The translations under genes and the position numbers were made by a program. The notes beneath the pieces are model-generated. The model was not told the DNA's origin. It searched no databases and worked only from the letters and a program-made list of their open reading frames with translations. A stretch of 64,000 nucleotides of DNA from Pantoea sp. Cy-639 (GTDB taxonomy: Bacteria > Pseudomonadota > Gammaproteobacteria > Pseudomonadales > Pseudomonadaceae): positions 124,001 through 188,000 of the forward strand of contig NZ_VWXI01000007.1 of the NCBI RefSeq assembly GCF_011752525.1, read 5' to 3'. How positions within the stretch are numbered: position 1 is the stretch's first letter; every line of letters starts with the position of its first letter. Positions 8,827 to 17,680 of this stretch are shown in pieces.

Positions 8827-10647
8827 GTGATCGAAAATCTGCGTAACATCGCCATCATCGCCCACGTTGACCATGGTAAAACCACCCTGGTCGACAAACT
8901 CCTGCGCCAGTCCGGCACCCTGGAGCGTAACGAGCTCAACGACGAGCGCGTCATGGACTCCAACGACCAGGAAAAAGAGCGCGGTATTACCATTCTGGCG
9001 AAGAACACCGCCATCAACTGGAACGGCTACCACATCAACATCGTCGACACCCCCGGCCACGCCGACTTCGGTGGCGAGGTCGAGCGTGTGATGTCGATGG
9101 TCGACTCCGTGCTGCTGCTGGTCGACGCCCAGGACGGCCCGATGCCGCAAACCCGCTTCGTGACCAAGAAGGCCTTCGAAGCCGGCCTGAAGCCGATCGT
9201 CGTGATCAACAAGGTCGACCGCCCGGGCGCTCGTCCTGACTGGGTTCTGGACCAGATCTTCGACCTGTTCGACAACCTCGGCGCCACCGACGACCAGCTG
9301 GACTTCCAGGTTGTCTACGCCTCGGCCCTGAACGGCATCGCCGGTCTGGACCACACCGCCATGGCCGAAGACATGACCCCGCTGTACCAGTCGATCATCG
9401 ACAACGTACCGGCGCCGTCCGTTGACCGTGATGGTCCGTTCCAGATGCAGATCTCTGCACTGGACTACAACAGCTTCCTCGGTGTTATCGGCGTTGGCCG
9501 TATCGCCCGTGGTCGCGTCAAGCCGAACACCCCGGTCGTCGCCATCGACACCAACGGCAAGAAGCGCAACGGCCGTATCCTGAAGCTGATGGGTCACCAC
9601 GGCCTGCACCGTGTGGACGTCGAAGAAGCCCAGGCTGGCGACATCGTCTGCATCAGCGGCTTCGAAGAGCTGTTCATCTCCGACACCCTGTGCGACATCA
9701 ACACCGTCGAGGCGATGAAGCCGCTGACCGTTGACGAGCCGACCGTTTCGATGACCTTCCAGGTCAACGACTCGCCGTTCTGCGGCAAGGAAGGCAAGTT
9801 CGTGACCTCCCGTAACATCAAGGAGCGTCTGGACAAAGAGCTGCTGTACAACGTGGCACTGCGCGTTGAAGAAGGCGACTCGGCCGACAAGTTCAAGGTT
9901 TCCGGCCGTGGTGAACTGCACCTGTCGGTACTGATCGAAACCATGCGCCGTGAAGGCTTCGAGATGGCCGTGGGCCGTCCTGAAGTGATCATCCGCGAAG
10001 AGAACGGCGTCAAGCAGGAGCCGTTCGAGAACGTCACCATCGACATCCCTGAAGACTCCCAGGGCAAGGTCATGGAAGAAATGGGCCTGCGTAAGGGCGA
10101 CCTGACCAACATGGCGCCGGATGGCAAGGGCCGTGTTCGTCTGGAGTACAACGTACCGGCTCGCGGTCTGATCGGTTTCCGTAACCAGTTCCTGACCCTG
10201 ACCAACGGTGCAGGCATCCTGACCTCGATCTTCGATCGCTACGACACCATGAAGCCAGGCCAGATGTCCGGTCGTCTGAACGGTGTTCTGGTTTCGATCG
10301 AGACCGGCAAGGCGCTGACCTACTCGCTGGAAACCCTGCAGGCTCGCGGCAAGCTGTTCATCGAGCACGGCCAGGACATCTACAACGGTCAGATCATCGG
10401 CCTGAACAGCCGTGACAACGACCTGGGCGTGAACCCGACCAAAGGCAAGAAGCTCGACAACATGCGTGCTTCGGGCAAGGACGAAGTCATCGCCCTGGTT
10501 CCGCCGGTTCGCCACACGCTGGAGCAGGCCCTGGAATTCATCCAGGACGACGAGCTGTGCGAAGTGACGCCTAAGTCGATCCGTCTGCGCAAGAAGATCC
10601 TGGACGAAGGCGAGCGTACCCGCGCTGCCAAGAAAGCCAAGAACTGA
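8827..10647 (+). CDS. typA: Ribosome-associated GTPase TypA/BipA
   Basis: A 606-aa translational GTPase of the EF-G/LepA type that acts on the ribosome and is needed for growth at low temperature and under stress. G motifs are clear: AHVDHGKTT (G1), RGITI (G2), DTPGHADF (G3), NKVDRPGAR (G4). They are followed by domain II, an EF-G III/V-like region and the BipA-specific C-terminus ending KKAKN. The GTG at 8827 ([17 protein letters not shown]) matches family starts; a GTG at 8794 would add 11 residues but lacks a ribosome site. It is followed by a strong terminator. Confidence 0.95.
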   Translation: MIENLRNIAIIAHVDHGKTTLVDKLLRQSGTLERNELNDERVMDSNDQEKERGITILAKNTAINWNGYHINIVDTPGHADFGGEVERVMSMVDSVLLLVDAQDGPMPQTRFVTKKAFEAGLKPIVVINKVDRPGARPDWVLDQIFDLFDNLGATDDQLDFQVVYASALNGIAGLDHTAMAEDMTPLYQSIIDNVPAPSVDRDGPFQMQISALDYNSFLGVIGVGRIARGRVKPNTPVVAIDTNGKKRNGRILKLMGHHGLHRVDVEEAQAGDIVCISGFEELFISDTLCDINTVEAMKPLTVDEPTVSMTFQVNDSPFCGKEGKFVTSRNIKERLDKELLYNVALRVEEGDSADKFKVSGRGELHLSVLIETMRREGFEMAVGRPEVIIREENGVKQEPFENVTIDIPEDSQGKVMEEMGLRKGDLTNMAPDGKGRVRLEYNVPARGLIGFRNQFLTLTNGAGILTSIFDRYDTMKPGQMSGRLNGVLVSIETGKALTYSLETLQARGKLFIEHGQDIYNGQIIGLNSRDNDLGVNPTKGKKLDNMRASGKDEVIALVPPVRHTLEQALEFIQDDELCEVTPKSIRLRKKILDEGERTRAAKKAKN

Positions 10648-10666
10648 TTGAGTTCAGGCTGAAATG

Positions 10667-10703
10667 AAAACGCCCCCGGTCGAAAGGCCGGGGGCGTTTT
10701 TGT
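10667..10703 (+). terminator. Intrinsic terminator of typA
   Basis: AAAACGCCCCCGG, a short loop CGAAAG, and CCGGGGGCGTTTTT form a long GC-rich hairpin with a T tail, 20 bases after the typA stop. Confidence 0.93.
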
Positions 10704-10735
10704 TTGTCTTCGGGATGTCGGGCCGCTTTGCGCTC

Positions 10736-11557
10736 CGTCGCAGGCTATCGCCAGCTCCCACAGGGTTCTGCCGACATCATGCCCTGTCCATTCTCTGTTT
10801 GGGTAACCGACTTCGGCTCTAGCGCAAGCCCTGCCTGAGCTGCTGACTCCAGGCTTTTCACAATCTCTGTTTGGGATTGCTGACTCCAGGCTTTTCACAA
10901 TCTCTGTTTGGGATTGCTGACCCCAGGCTTTTCACAATCGCTGTTTGGGATTGCTGACTCCAGGCTTTTCACAATCTCTGTTTGGGATTGCTGACTCCAG
11001 GCTTTTCACAATCTCTGTTTGGGATTGCTGACCCCAGGCTTTTCACAATCTCTGTTTGGGATTGCTGACTCCAGGCTTTTCACAATCGCTGTTTGGGATT
11101 GCTGACTCCAGGCTTTTCACAATCGCTGTTTGGGATTGCTGACTCCAGGCTTTTCACAATCGCTGTTTGGGATTGCTGGCTCCAGGCTTTTCACAATCTC
11201 TGTTTGGGATTGCTGACTCCAGGCTTTTCACAATCGCTGTTTGGGATTGCTGGCTCCAGGCTTTTCACAATCTCTGTTTGGGATTGCTGGCTCCAGGCTT
11301 TTCACAATCTCTGTTTGGGATTGCTGACTCCAGGCTTTTCACAATCGCTGTTTGGGATTGCTGGCTCCAGGCTTTTCACAATCGCTGTTTGGGATTGCTG
11401 GCTCCAGGCTTTTCACAATCTCTGTTTGGGATTGCTGACTCCAGGCTTTTCACAGTCGCTGTTTGGGATTGCTGATCCGGGCCTTTCACAGTCTCTGTTT
11501 GGGTTGCTGATCCAGGCCTTTCACAATCTCTGTGGGAGCTGGCGACAGCCTGCGACG
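10736..11557. repeat. Giant REPIN-like element: inverted REP arms enclosing a 37-bp array
   Basis: The left arm (10736-10763) and right arm (11530-11557) are 28-base inverted copies differing at one base. Their cores (CTGTGGGAGCTGGCGA) are REP sequences. Instead of the usual loop of tens of bases, the interior is about 766 bases and is almost entirely a 37-bp tandem array. The region contains no convincing gene: open frames across it arise because a 37-base period shifts frame at each copy. Confidence 0.85.
10842..11532. repeat. 37-bp tandem repeat array, 19 copies
   Basis: The unit begins GCTGACTCCAGGC, continues TTTTCACAATCTCTG and ends TTTGGGATT. Copies start at 10842 and recur every 37 bases through 11471; the eighteenth is 35 bases and the nineteenth (11506) is incomplete. 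Copies vary at few positions: TCTCTG or TCGCTG, and GACTCC, GACCCC or GGCTCC. Each unit can form a CAATC/GATTG stem around TCTGTTTGG. A degenerate unit end (ATTCTCTGTTTGGG) near 10789 hints at decay at the left side. Confidence 0.95.
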
Positions 11558-11589
11558 GGCTGCGACGGGCTGCGGGGATACTTGAAGGC

Positions 11590-11994
11590 TTAACGTCCGA
11601 CTGCCTTGGGCTTGTACGCGCAATACCCTGGCCGCGGCCCGATCCTGGGGTGGTTGCGGCAAGTGTCCGGACGCTTGTCGTAGATGGTGCACAGCCGGCT
11701 CTTGCGATCCAGGTACATGCAGTCATCGTTGCTCATCCGGGTCAGGGTGAAGATCCCCGACTTCTGGTTGAAGCGCTCGATGATGCCTTCCTTCTGCAGG
11801 CGCTTGGCAACGTTCTTCGGCGGTTCGTCCTTCTCGAATTCGTCCACCACTCCGATGCGGATCAGATCCTTGATCTTCACCTCCACCGGCAGGGTGCAAC
11901 AGGTCGAGTGGCAGCCACCGCACATGTGGCTGGCATAACGCTGCCAAGTTTCCAGGCGGTCGACTTCGGCGGCGGCGATCAGGGTCGTTTTCAT
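11590..11994 (-). CDS. YcgN/YkgJ-type Cys-cluster protein
   Basis: A 134-aa cytoplasmic protein of the UPF0153 / zinc- or iron-binding Cys-cluster family; function unknown. The N-terminal HMCGGCHSTCC motif gives the CxxCxxxCC cluster, and the C-terminal half adds DDCMYLDRKSRLCTIYDKRPDTC, a pattern conserved in this family. The ATG at 11994 (MKTTLIAAAEVD) is favoured over the longer frame to 12114, which has no homology-like content. It has no operon partner and lies just beyond the 37-bp array. Confidence 0.8.
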   Translation of the reverse strand: MKTTLIAAAEVDRLETWQRYASHMCGGCHSTCCTLPVEVKIKDLIRIGVVDEFEKDEPPKNVAKRLQKEGIIERFNQKSGIFTLTRMSNDDCMYLDRKSRLCTIYDKRPDTCRNHPRIGPRPGYCAYKPKAVGR

Positions 11995-12180
11995 CGTTAT
12001 AGGGGGCGCATCACGGTCTTGGGGCGCGCGATCATACCGGAGTTGTTCAATTTGTGAACAACCTTTTGCCTGATTTCCGCCGTCCGGGTGAAAACCGCGA
12101 ACCGTGGCTGCCACTCCATGTCAGAGCGTCTAGGCTGAACAATCTTCCCGCGCTTTCGTCCACTTGCCCGAGGATGCCCC

Positions 12181-14646
12181 ATGTCCCAGGAACCCAAAGC
12201 CCGTGACGCCAAGGCCCAGCAAGAAGAGGTGGCCGCTTTTCGCGCCGCTGTACTGGCCAAGCTGACCTACGCGGTCGGCAAGGACCCGGAACATGCCTTC
12301 GATCACGACTGGTTCGAAGCCATCGCCCTGGCGGCCCGCGACCACATGGTCGACCACTGGATGGACCATACCCGCCAGGCCTACCGCCGTAGCCAGAAGC
12401 GTGTTTATTACCTTTCCCTCGAGTTCCTCATCGGTCGGCTGCTGTACGACAGCCTGAGCAACCTCGGCTACCTGGAGATCGCCCGCGAGGCCCTGGAAGG
12501 GCTGGACGTGGACCTGGAGCGCATCCGCCTGCTCGAGCCGGACGCCGCACTGGGCAACGGCGGCCTCGGGCGTCTGGCGGCGTGCTTCATGGAAAGCATG
12601 TCGACCTTGGGCATCGCCGCCCATGGCTATGGCATCCGTTATGAGCACGGACTGTTCCGCCAGGCGCTGGTTGAGGGTTGGCAGCAGGAGCAGACCGAGA
12701 ACTGGCTGGATTTCGGCAACCCCTGGGAGTTCGAGCGGGCCGAGGTGATCTACCCGATCAGCTTTGGCGGCAGTGTCGAGACCGTGTACGAGAACAATGG
12801 CCAGCAGCGCCAGGTATGGTGGCCGGGCGAGACGGTGCGGGCGGTGGCCTACGATACCCCGGTGGTCGGCTGGCGTGGCGCCAGCGTCAACACCCTGCGC
12901 CTGTGGCGGGCCCGGGCGCTGGAGGAGCTGCACCTGGAGCGCTTCAACGCCGGCGACCACCTGGGGGCCGTCGCCGAAGTGGCGCGGGCCGAGAGCATCT
13001 CGCGGGTGCTGTACCCGGCCGACAGCACCGAGGCGGGGCAGGAGCTGCGCCTGCGCCAGGAGTTTTTCTTCGTCTCGGCTTCGCTGCAGGACCTGCTGCG
13101 GCGCCACCTGAACATGCACGACAACCTGCTCAACCTGCCGGATGCCGCCGCCATCCAGCTCAACGACACCCATCCGTCGATCGCGGTGGCCGAATTGATG
13201 CGGCTGCTGGTCGACCAGCACGAGATTCCCTGGGACACGGCCTGGCAGCTCACCGTCGGCACCCTGGCCTATACCAACCACACGCTGCTGCCCGAGGCCC
13301 TGGAGACCTGGCCGGTGGCGCTGATGGAGCGGATGCTGCCGCGGCACATGCAGATCATCTACCTGATCAACGCCTACCACATCGACGCCTTGCGGGCCAA
13401 AGGCCTGCATGATTTCGACGTGCTGCGGGCAGTGTCGCTGATCGAGGAGGACAACGGTCGCCGGGTACGCATGGGCAACCTGGCGTTTCTCGGCTCGCAC
13501 AGCGTCAACGGCGTGTCGGCGCTGCACAGCAAACTGATGAAGAGCACGGTGTTCGCCGAGTTGCACAAGCTCTACCCACAACGGATCAACAACAAGACCA
13601 ACGGCATCACCTTCCGCCGTTGGTTGTACCAGGCCAACCCGTCGCTCACCTCGATGCTGGTCGAGGCCCTGGGGGCGGACGTGCTGGACAATCCCGAAGG
13701 CAAGCTCAAGGCGTTGGCGCCGTTCGCCGACAAGGCCGCGTTCCGCAGGCAATTCGCCGCCCAGCGCCTGCACAGCAAGCGGGCGCTGGCCAGCATCATC
13801 CAGGACCGGCTCGGCGTTACGGTCAATCCCGAGGCGTTGTTCGACGTGCAGGTCAAGCGTATCCACGAGTACAAGCGCCAACTGCTCAATCTGCTGCACA
13901 CCGTGGCCCTGTACCAGGCCATGCGCAACGATCCGGGCACCGACTGGGTGCCGCGGGTGAAGCTCTTCGCCGGCAAGGCCGCGGCGAGTTATCAGCAGGC
14001 CAAGCTGATCATCAAGCTGGCCAACGATATCGCCCGAGTGGTCAATAACGACCCGACCGTGCGCGGTCTGCTCAAGGTGGTGTTCCTGCCCAACTACAAC
14101 GTCAGCCTGGCCGAGAGCATCATTCCGGCGGCCGACCTGTCCGAGCAGATCTCCACCGCCGGCTACGAGGCATCGGGTACCAGCAACATGAAGTTCGGGC
14201 TCAACGGCGCGCTGACCATCGGCACCCTGGACGGCGCCAACGTTGAAATGTGCGAGCAGGTCGGCGCCGAGAACATGTTCATCTTCGGCCTGACCGCGCA
14301 GCAGGTGGAGGCACGCCGGCGCTCCGGCGATTTCGGCGCCAGTGCCGCGATCGCGGCCTCGGGGCGCCTGGGCGATGTGCTGCAGGCGATCCGCAGCGGG
14401 GTGTTTTCGCCAGATGACCCGTCGCGCTATGTCGGATTGGTCGACGGCCTGGTCGCCTATGACCGCTTCCTGGTGTGCGCCGATTTCGATGCCTATTGGG
14501 ATGCCCAGCGGCGGGTCGAGGAACTGTGGCACGCGCCGCAGGAATGGTGGCGCATGGCGGTGCTCAATACTGCGCGGATGGGCTGGTTTTCATCCGACCG
14601 GACCATTCGCGAATATGCCACCGAAATCTGGAAGGCGCTGGATTGA
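12181..14646 (+). CDS. glgP: Glycogen/alpha-glucan phosphorylase
   Basis: An 821-aa PLP enzyme releasing glucose-1-phosphate from glycogen or maltodextrin. Seen: N-terminal RVYYLSLEFLIGRLL, the DAALGNGGLGRLAACFMES region, KTNGITFRRWL, VKRIHEYKRQLLN, and the PLP-Lys site EASGTSNMKFGLNGA near the C-terminus. Length and motif order are normal for GT35. The ATG has a GAGGA ribosome site. It stands alone upstream of fbp; both are gluconeogenic/storage enzymes but an intervening hairpin suggests separate transcripts. Confidence 0.96.
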   Translation: MSQEPKARDAKAQQEEVAAFRAAVLAKLTYAVGKDPEHAFDHDWFEAIALAARDHMVDHWMDHTRQAYRRSQKRVYYLSLEFLIGRLLYDSLSNLGYLEIAREALEGLDVDLERIRLLEPDAALGNGGLGRLAACFMESMSTLGIAAHGYGIRYEHGLFRQALVEGWQQEQTENWLDFGNPWEFERAEVIYPISFGGSVETVYENNGQQRQVWWPGETVRAVAYDTPVVGWRGASVNTLRLWRARALEELHLERFNAGDHLGAVAEVARAESISRVLYPADSTEAGQELRLRQEFFFVSASLQDLLRRHLNMHDNLLNLPDAAAIQLNDTHPSIAVAELMRLLVDQHEIPWDTAWQLTVGTLAYTNHTLLPEALETWPVALMERMLPRHMQIIYLINAYHIDALRAKGLHDFDVLRAVSLIEEDNGRRVRMGNLAFLGSHSVNGVSALHSKLMKSTVFAELHKLYPQRINNKTNGITFRRWLYQANPSLTSMLVEALGADVLDNPEGKLKALAPFADKAAFRRQFAAQRLHSKRALASIIQDRLGVTVNPEALFDVQVKRIHEYKRQLLNLLHTVALYQAMRNDPGTDWVPRVKLFAGKAAASYQQAKLIIKLANDIARVVNNDPTVRGLLKVVFLPNYNVSLAESIIPAADLSEQISTAGYEASGTSNMKFGLNGALTIGTLDGANVEMCEQVGAENMFIFGLTAQQVEARRRSGDFGASAAIAASGRLGDVLQAIRSGVFSPDDPSRYVGLVDGLVAYDRFLVCADFDAYWDAQRRVEELWHAPQEWWRMAVLNTARMGWFSSDRTIREYATEIWKALD

Positions 14647-14754
14647 TGTCGGCGCTGCAGGAGCGGGCAACCGACCATCGGCCGGATACTTGCTGAACTC
14701 AAGTCCCGAAGTCGAGTCTCTTTGCTCGCTAGCCTGCAACTCTCCCTGTAAACT

Positions 14755-14777
14755 GCGGGGGTTTTCTCCCCCTTTTC
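14755..14777 (+). terminator. Possible terminator or leader hairpin before fbp
   Basis: GCGGGGG-TTTTCT-CCCCC followed by TTTTCC lies between glgP and fbp, only 16 bases before the fbp ATG. It may end glgP transcripts or shape the fbp leader. Confidence 0.45.
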
Positions 14778-14792
14778 CTTTCGGAGCCATAC

Positions 14793-15803
14793 ATGTCCCG
14801 CGTTACCCTGAGTCGCTATCTGATTGAGCAGACCCGCAGCAACAACACCCCTGCCGATCTGCGCTTCCTGATCGAAGTGGTGGCGCGTGCGTGCAAGGAG
14901 ATCAGCCACCACGTGTCCAAGGGCGCCCTCGGCGGCGTGCTGGGCAGCATGGGCACCGAGAACGTGCAGGGCGAAGTGCAGAAGAAGCTCGACGTGATCT
15001 CCAACGACATCCTGCTCGAGGCCAACGAGTGGGGCGGCCACCTGGCCGGCATGGCGTCCGAGGAAATGGACAACGCCTACCAGATCCCGGGCAAGTATCC
15101 GAAAGGCGCCTACCTGCTGGTCTTCGACCCGCTGGACGGTTCGTCGAACATCGACGTCAACGTCTCGGTCGGTACCATCTTCTCGGTACTGCGTTGCCCC
15201 AACGAATACCTGAGCCAGAACGAAACCCTGAACGAAAACGCCTTCCTGCAGCCAGGCACCCAGCAGGTCGCCGCCGGTTACGCCATCTACGGCCCGCAGA
15301 CCATGCTGATCCTGACCCTGGGCAACGGCGTCAAGGGCTTCACCCTGGATCGTGAACTGGGCAGCTTCGTCCTGACCCACGAGAACATCCGCGTACCGGA
15401 AAGCACCGCCGAGTTCGCCATCAACATGTCCAACCAGCGTCACTGGGAAGCCCCGGTACAGCGCTACGTGGGCGAGCTGCTGGCCGGCGAGACCGGTCCG
15501 CTGAAGAAGAACTACAACATGCGCTGGATCGCCTCGATGGTGGCTGACGTGCACCGCATCCTGACCCGTGGCGGTCTGTTCATGTACCCGCGCGATGCCC
15601 GCGAGCCGAGCAAGCCGGGCAAGCTGCGCCTGATGTACGAAGCCAACCCGATGTCGTTCATCATCGAACAGGCTGGCGGCGCCTCGACCAACGGCTACGA
15701 CCGGATCCTCGACATCAAGCCGGACAGCCTGCACCAGCGTGTGTCGGTGATCCTCGGCTCGAAGGAAGAGGTAGAGCGCGTCACCGCCTACCACAAGGAG
15801 TAA
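14793..15803 (+). CDS. fbp: Fructose-1,6-bisphosphatase class I
   Basis: A 336-aa gluconeogenic enzyme hydrolysing fructose-1,6-bisphosphate to fructose-6-phosphate. The metal-binding motif [13 protein letters not shown] and the substrate region [21 protein letters not shown] are both present in correct order, and the length is typical. The ATG follows a TTTCGGAG ribosome site. In Entner-Doudoroff pseudomonads this enzyme also feeds carbon back to hexose phosphates. A DUF924 gene starts three bases after the stop, so the two are probably cotranscribed. Confidence 0.97.
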   Translation: MSRVTLSRYLIEQTRSNNTPADLRFLIEVVARACKEISHHVSKGALGGVLGSMGTENVQGEVQKKLDVISNDILLEANEWGGHLAGMASEEMDNAYQIPGKYPKGAYLLVFDPLDGSSNIDVNVSVGTIFSVLRCPNEYLSQNETLNENAFLQPGTQQVAAGYAIYGPQTMLILTLGNGVKGFTLDRELGSFVLTHENIRVPESTAEFAINMSNQRHWEAPVQRYVGELLAGETGPLKKNYNMRWIASMVADVHRILTRGGLFMYPRDAREPSKPGKLRLMYEANPMSFIIEQAGGASTNGYDRILDIKPDSLHQRVSVILGSKEEVERVTAYHKE

Positions 15804-15806
15804 GTC

Positions 15807-16403
15807 ATGCTCGCACCTTGGCAGCCGTTGCTGGAGTGGTGGTTCGGTTGGGGCACCAGTGCCCAGGCCGTGGCTGACGAGAAGAACACGCTGTGGTTCG
15901 GCAAGCACCATGATGTCGATGCCCATGCCCTGTTCGGCGACCTGGTCGAGCAGGCCCTGGCGGGCGGGCTCGACGAGTGGCAGCAGAGTCCGCAGGGCTG
16001 GCTCGGTCTGCTGATCCTGCTCGATCAATTGCCGCGTATGATCCATCGCGACACGCCACGCGCCTTCGAGGGCGATCGGCGGGCGCAGGTGGTGGCCATG
16101 CAGGGGCTGCAGAAGAACTGGGACTACCAGTTGCTGCCGATCCAGCGGGTGTTCGTGCTGCTGGTGCTGGAGCATGCCGAGGTGCTCGACTGGCAGAACC
16201 TGTGCGTCGAGCGCTATAAGTCGCTGCTGGACGAGCAGCCGGAAGCCAACCGTCGGTTGTTCGAAGGCTTCCTCGACTATGCCGAGCAGCACCAGCGGGT
16301 GATTGCCCGCTTCGGTCGCTTCCCGCACCGCAACTTGGTGCTGGGGCGTCCGAGCACCAGTGAAGAGATGGACTTCCTGCTGGAGCCCGGTTCGCGGTTC
16401 TGA
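15807..16403 (+). CDS. DUF924 family protein
   Basis: A 198-aa all-helical protein of unknown function. Diagnostic segments are an N-terminal Trp-rich helix (LLEWWFGWG), LLILLDQLPRMIHR, a central LLPIQRVFVLLVLEHAE segment (family pattern: P-R-F-Y-P-HSE) and the C-terminal FGRFPHRNLVLGRPSTSEE signature. The family has a TPR-like fold. It begins 3 bases after fbp and is likely translated from the same transcript, but no enzymatic role can be inferred from that. Confidence 0.85.
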   Translation: MLAPWQPLLEWWFGWGTSAQAVADEKNTLWFGKHHDVDAHALFGDLVEQALAGGLDEWQQSPQGWLGLLILLDQLPRMIHRDTPRAFEGDRRAQVVAMQGLQKNWDYQLLPIQRVFVLLVLEHAEVLDWQNLCVERYKSLLDEQPEANRRLFEGFLDYAEQHQRVIARFGRFPHRNLVLGRPSTSEEMDFLLEPGSRF

Positions 16404-16410
16404 GCCGAGT

Positions 16411-16445
16411 AACGTGGCAGCGGGCTTGCCCCGCTCCCACGTTTT
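16411..16445. repeat. REP element after the DUF924 gene
   Basis: ACGTGGCAGCGGGCTTGCCCCGCTCCCACGT forms an inverted repeat with a REP core. The rest of the 306-base gap to the next gene (16446-16709) holds no gene and only the promoter candidate at 16632. Confidence 0.75.
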
Positions 16446-16631
16446 CAGAGCCTTGAGCTATCCATCCTGTGCTTCAATCGCGACCTGTTGCAGGCACGCA
16501 AAGTGCCTTGCTGCTTCTGCTCCCTTTCCCTGATTGCGCGTATCGGCCACGGCTGTCCAGCCACTGCACAAGGCACCAATCGTTTGCGCGCCAGTCGACC
16601 AATGGCGGATGACGAAAACCTTGGCTGGCAG

Positions 16632-16659
16632 GGAACCGCGGAGCTGTTTTCCCTTCTAA
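16632..16659 (+). promoter_or_regulatory. Candidate AlgU/RpoE-type promoter
   Basis: GGAACC followed 17 bases later by TCTAA resembles the envelope-stress consensus GAACTT-N16/17-TCTGA. It lies 50 bases before the lipoprotein-lipocalin pair, genes plausibly induced by envelope stress. Two mismatches keep this tentative. Confidence 0.4.
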
Positions 16660-16709
16660 GCTCCCTGCAGGTCCTCGTGCCTGTGCATCCACCTCCAGGA
16701 GTGTCCCCC

Positions 16710-16964
16710 ATGTCGTTGCGTTCCCTCGCCCTGTTGTCCTTGTGCGTCGTCCTGACTGCCTGCAGCAAGATCAACCAGGAAAACTATTCCAAGCTCAAGG
16801 CCGGCATGAACAAGGCCGAAGTCGAGCAATTGCTCGGTACGCCGAAGGAGTGCTCGGGCGCGTTGGGCATGAGCAGCTGCACCTGGGGTGACGAGAAGAG
16901 CTTCATCAGCGTGCAGTATGCTGCCGACAAGGTCCTGATGTATTCCGGGCAGGGCCTCAAATGA
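16710..16964 (+). CDS. Small lipoprotein, DUF3862/BamE-like
   Basis: An 84-aa predicted outer-membrane lipoprotein. The signal peptide ends in the lipobox LTACSK (Cys at about 18). The remaining part, NYSKLKAGMNKAEVEQLLGTPKEC...WGDEKSFISVQYAADKV, fits the SmpA/OmlA-like two-helix, three-strand fold (DUF3862). Function unknown. The ATG at 16710 follows CCAGGAG; upstream in-frame codons from 16488 do not give a signal peptide. It overlaps the lipocalin gene by 4 bases (ATGA). Confidence 0.8.
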   Translation: MSLRSLALLSLCVVLTACSKINQENYSKLKAGMNKAEVEQLLGTPKECSGALGMSSCTWGDEKSFISVQYAADKVLMYSGQGLK

Positions 16965-17533
16965 GGCGTCTGCACCTGCTGCTGGGGATTTGCCTGGTGA
17001 TGCTGCTCGGTGGCTGCGCTACCTCGGCCACCGATCCTCTGGCGCCGAAGACCGCAGGTGCGGTCGACCTCAAGCGTTATCAGGGCAAGTGGTTCGAGTT
17101 GGCACGCCTGCCGATGAAGTACCAGGAGGGCTGTGCCCAGTCCGAGGCCCACTACAACGTCAAGCCCGACGGCACCATGGGTGTGCTGAACCGCTGCCGT
17201 ACCCTGGGTGACGAGTGGCTGCGCGCCGAAGGCCATGCCACCCCGCAGCAAGCCGGGCACACCGACAAATTGTGGGTGGAGTTCGACAACTGGTTCACCC
17301 GCCTGGTGCCTGGCGTGGCCAAGGGGCAGTACTGGATCCTGTATGTCGACGATCGCTACCGCAGCGCCGTTGTCGGCAGCCCGGACCACAAGTACCTGTG
17401 GATTCTGTCGCGCACGCCGTCGATGCCGGCGTGGGAGCGCGAGAGCCTGATGTCCAAGGCGCGTCAGCAGGGGTACGACACCAGCCGGCTGATCTGGCGC
17501 ACGCCCGACAAGGACATTGTCGCCCGGCATTGA
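16961..17533 (+). CDS. blc: Outer-membrane lipoprotein lipocalin Blc
   Basis: A 190-aa bacterial lipocalin, an eight-stranded barrel that binds lysophospholipids or fatty acids at the outer membrane. A signal peptide with lipobox LLGGCATS is followed by the lipocalin motif DLKRYQGKWFELARLPMKYQEGC, and the later YWILYVDDRYRSAVVGSPDHKYLWILSR strands. The gene starts inside the stop of the small lipoprotein, so the two are translationally coupled. The E. coli homologue is a stress-phase protein; control here may be through the AlgU-like promoter. Confidence 0.93.
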   Translation: MRRLHLLLGICLVMLLGGCATSATDPLAPKTAGAVDLKRYQGKWFELARLPMKYQEGCAQSEAHYNVKPDGTMGVLNRCRTLGDEWLRAEGHATPQQAGHTDKLWVEFDNWFTRLVPGVAKGQYWILYVDDRYRSAVVGSPDHKYLWILSRTPSMPAWERESLMSKARQQGYDTSRLIWRTPDKDIVARH

Positions 17534-17552
17534 GTTTCAGGCCGGCGCAGTC

Positions 17553-17672
17553 TCTGTAGGAGCGGCCTCGTGTCGCGAAAGGGCCGCAAGGCGGCCCCGG
17601 CGATAGGTGCAACACTGAAGTTCTGTGGGGCGCTCCGCACCCCTTTCGCGAAACAAGGCCGCCTCTACAGCT
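17553..17672. repeat. REPIN between blc and hutF
   Basis: TGTAGGAGCGGCCTCGTGTCGCGAAAGGG and its inverted partner CCCTTTCGCGAAACAAGGCCGCCTCTACA flank about 60 bases. The element fills the gap between two convergent genes and can act as a two-way terminator. Confidence 0.8.
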
Positions 17673-17680
17673 AGCGCGCT

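Noticed and set aside
8764..10515. 583-codon open frame antisense to typA
   Set aside because: Same antisense artefact of high GC; no motifs, and TypA on the other strand is complete.
10842..11532. Possible CRISPR array
   Set aside because: The whole 37-base unit repeats with no unique spacers between copies, and no cas genes are present.
11093..11593. Open frame of 166 codons (and two others) across the 37-bp array, encoding a repetitive FSQSLFGIA-type peptide
   Set aside because: A 37-base period shifts frame each copy, so the same peptide appears in three frames; there is no ribosome site and no family-like sequence. The openness is a property of the repeat.
12130..14532. 800-codon open frame antisense to glgP
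   Set aside because: Its codon pattern is the reverse of a GC-rich gene with strong third-position G/C; the sense strand encodes a full glycogen phosphorylase.
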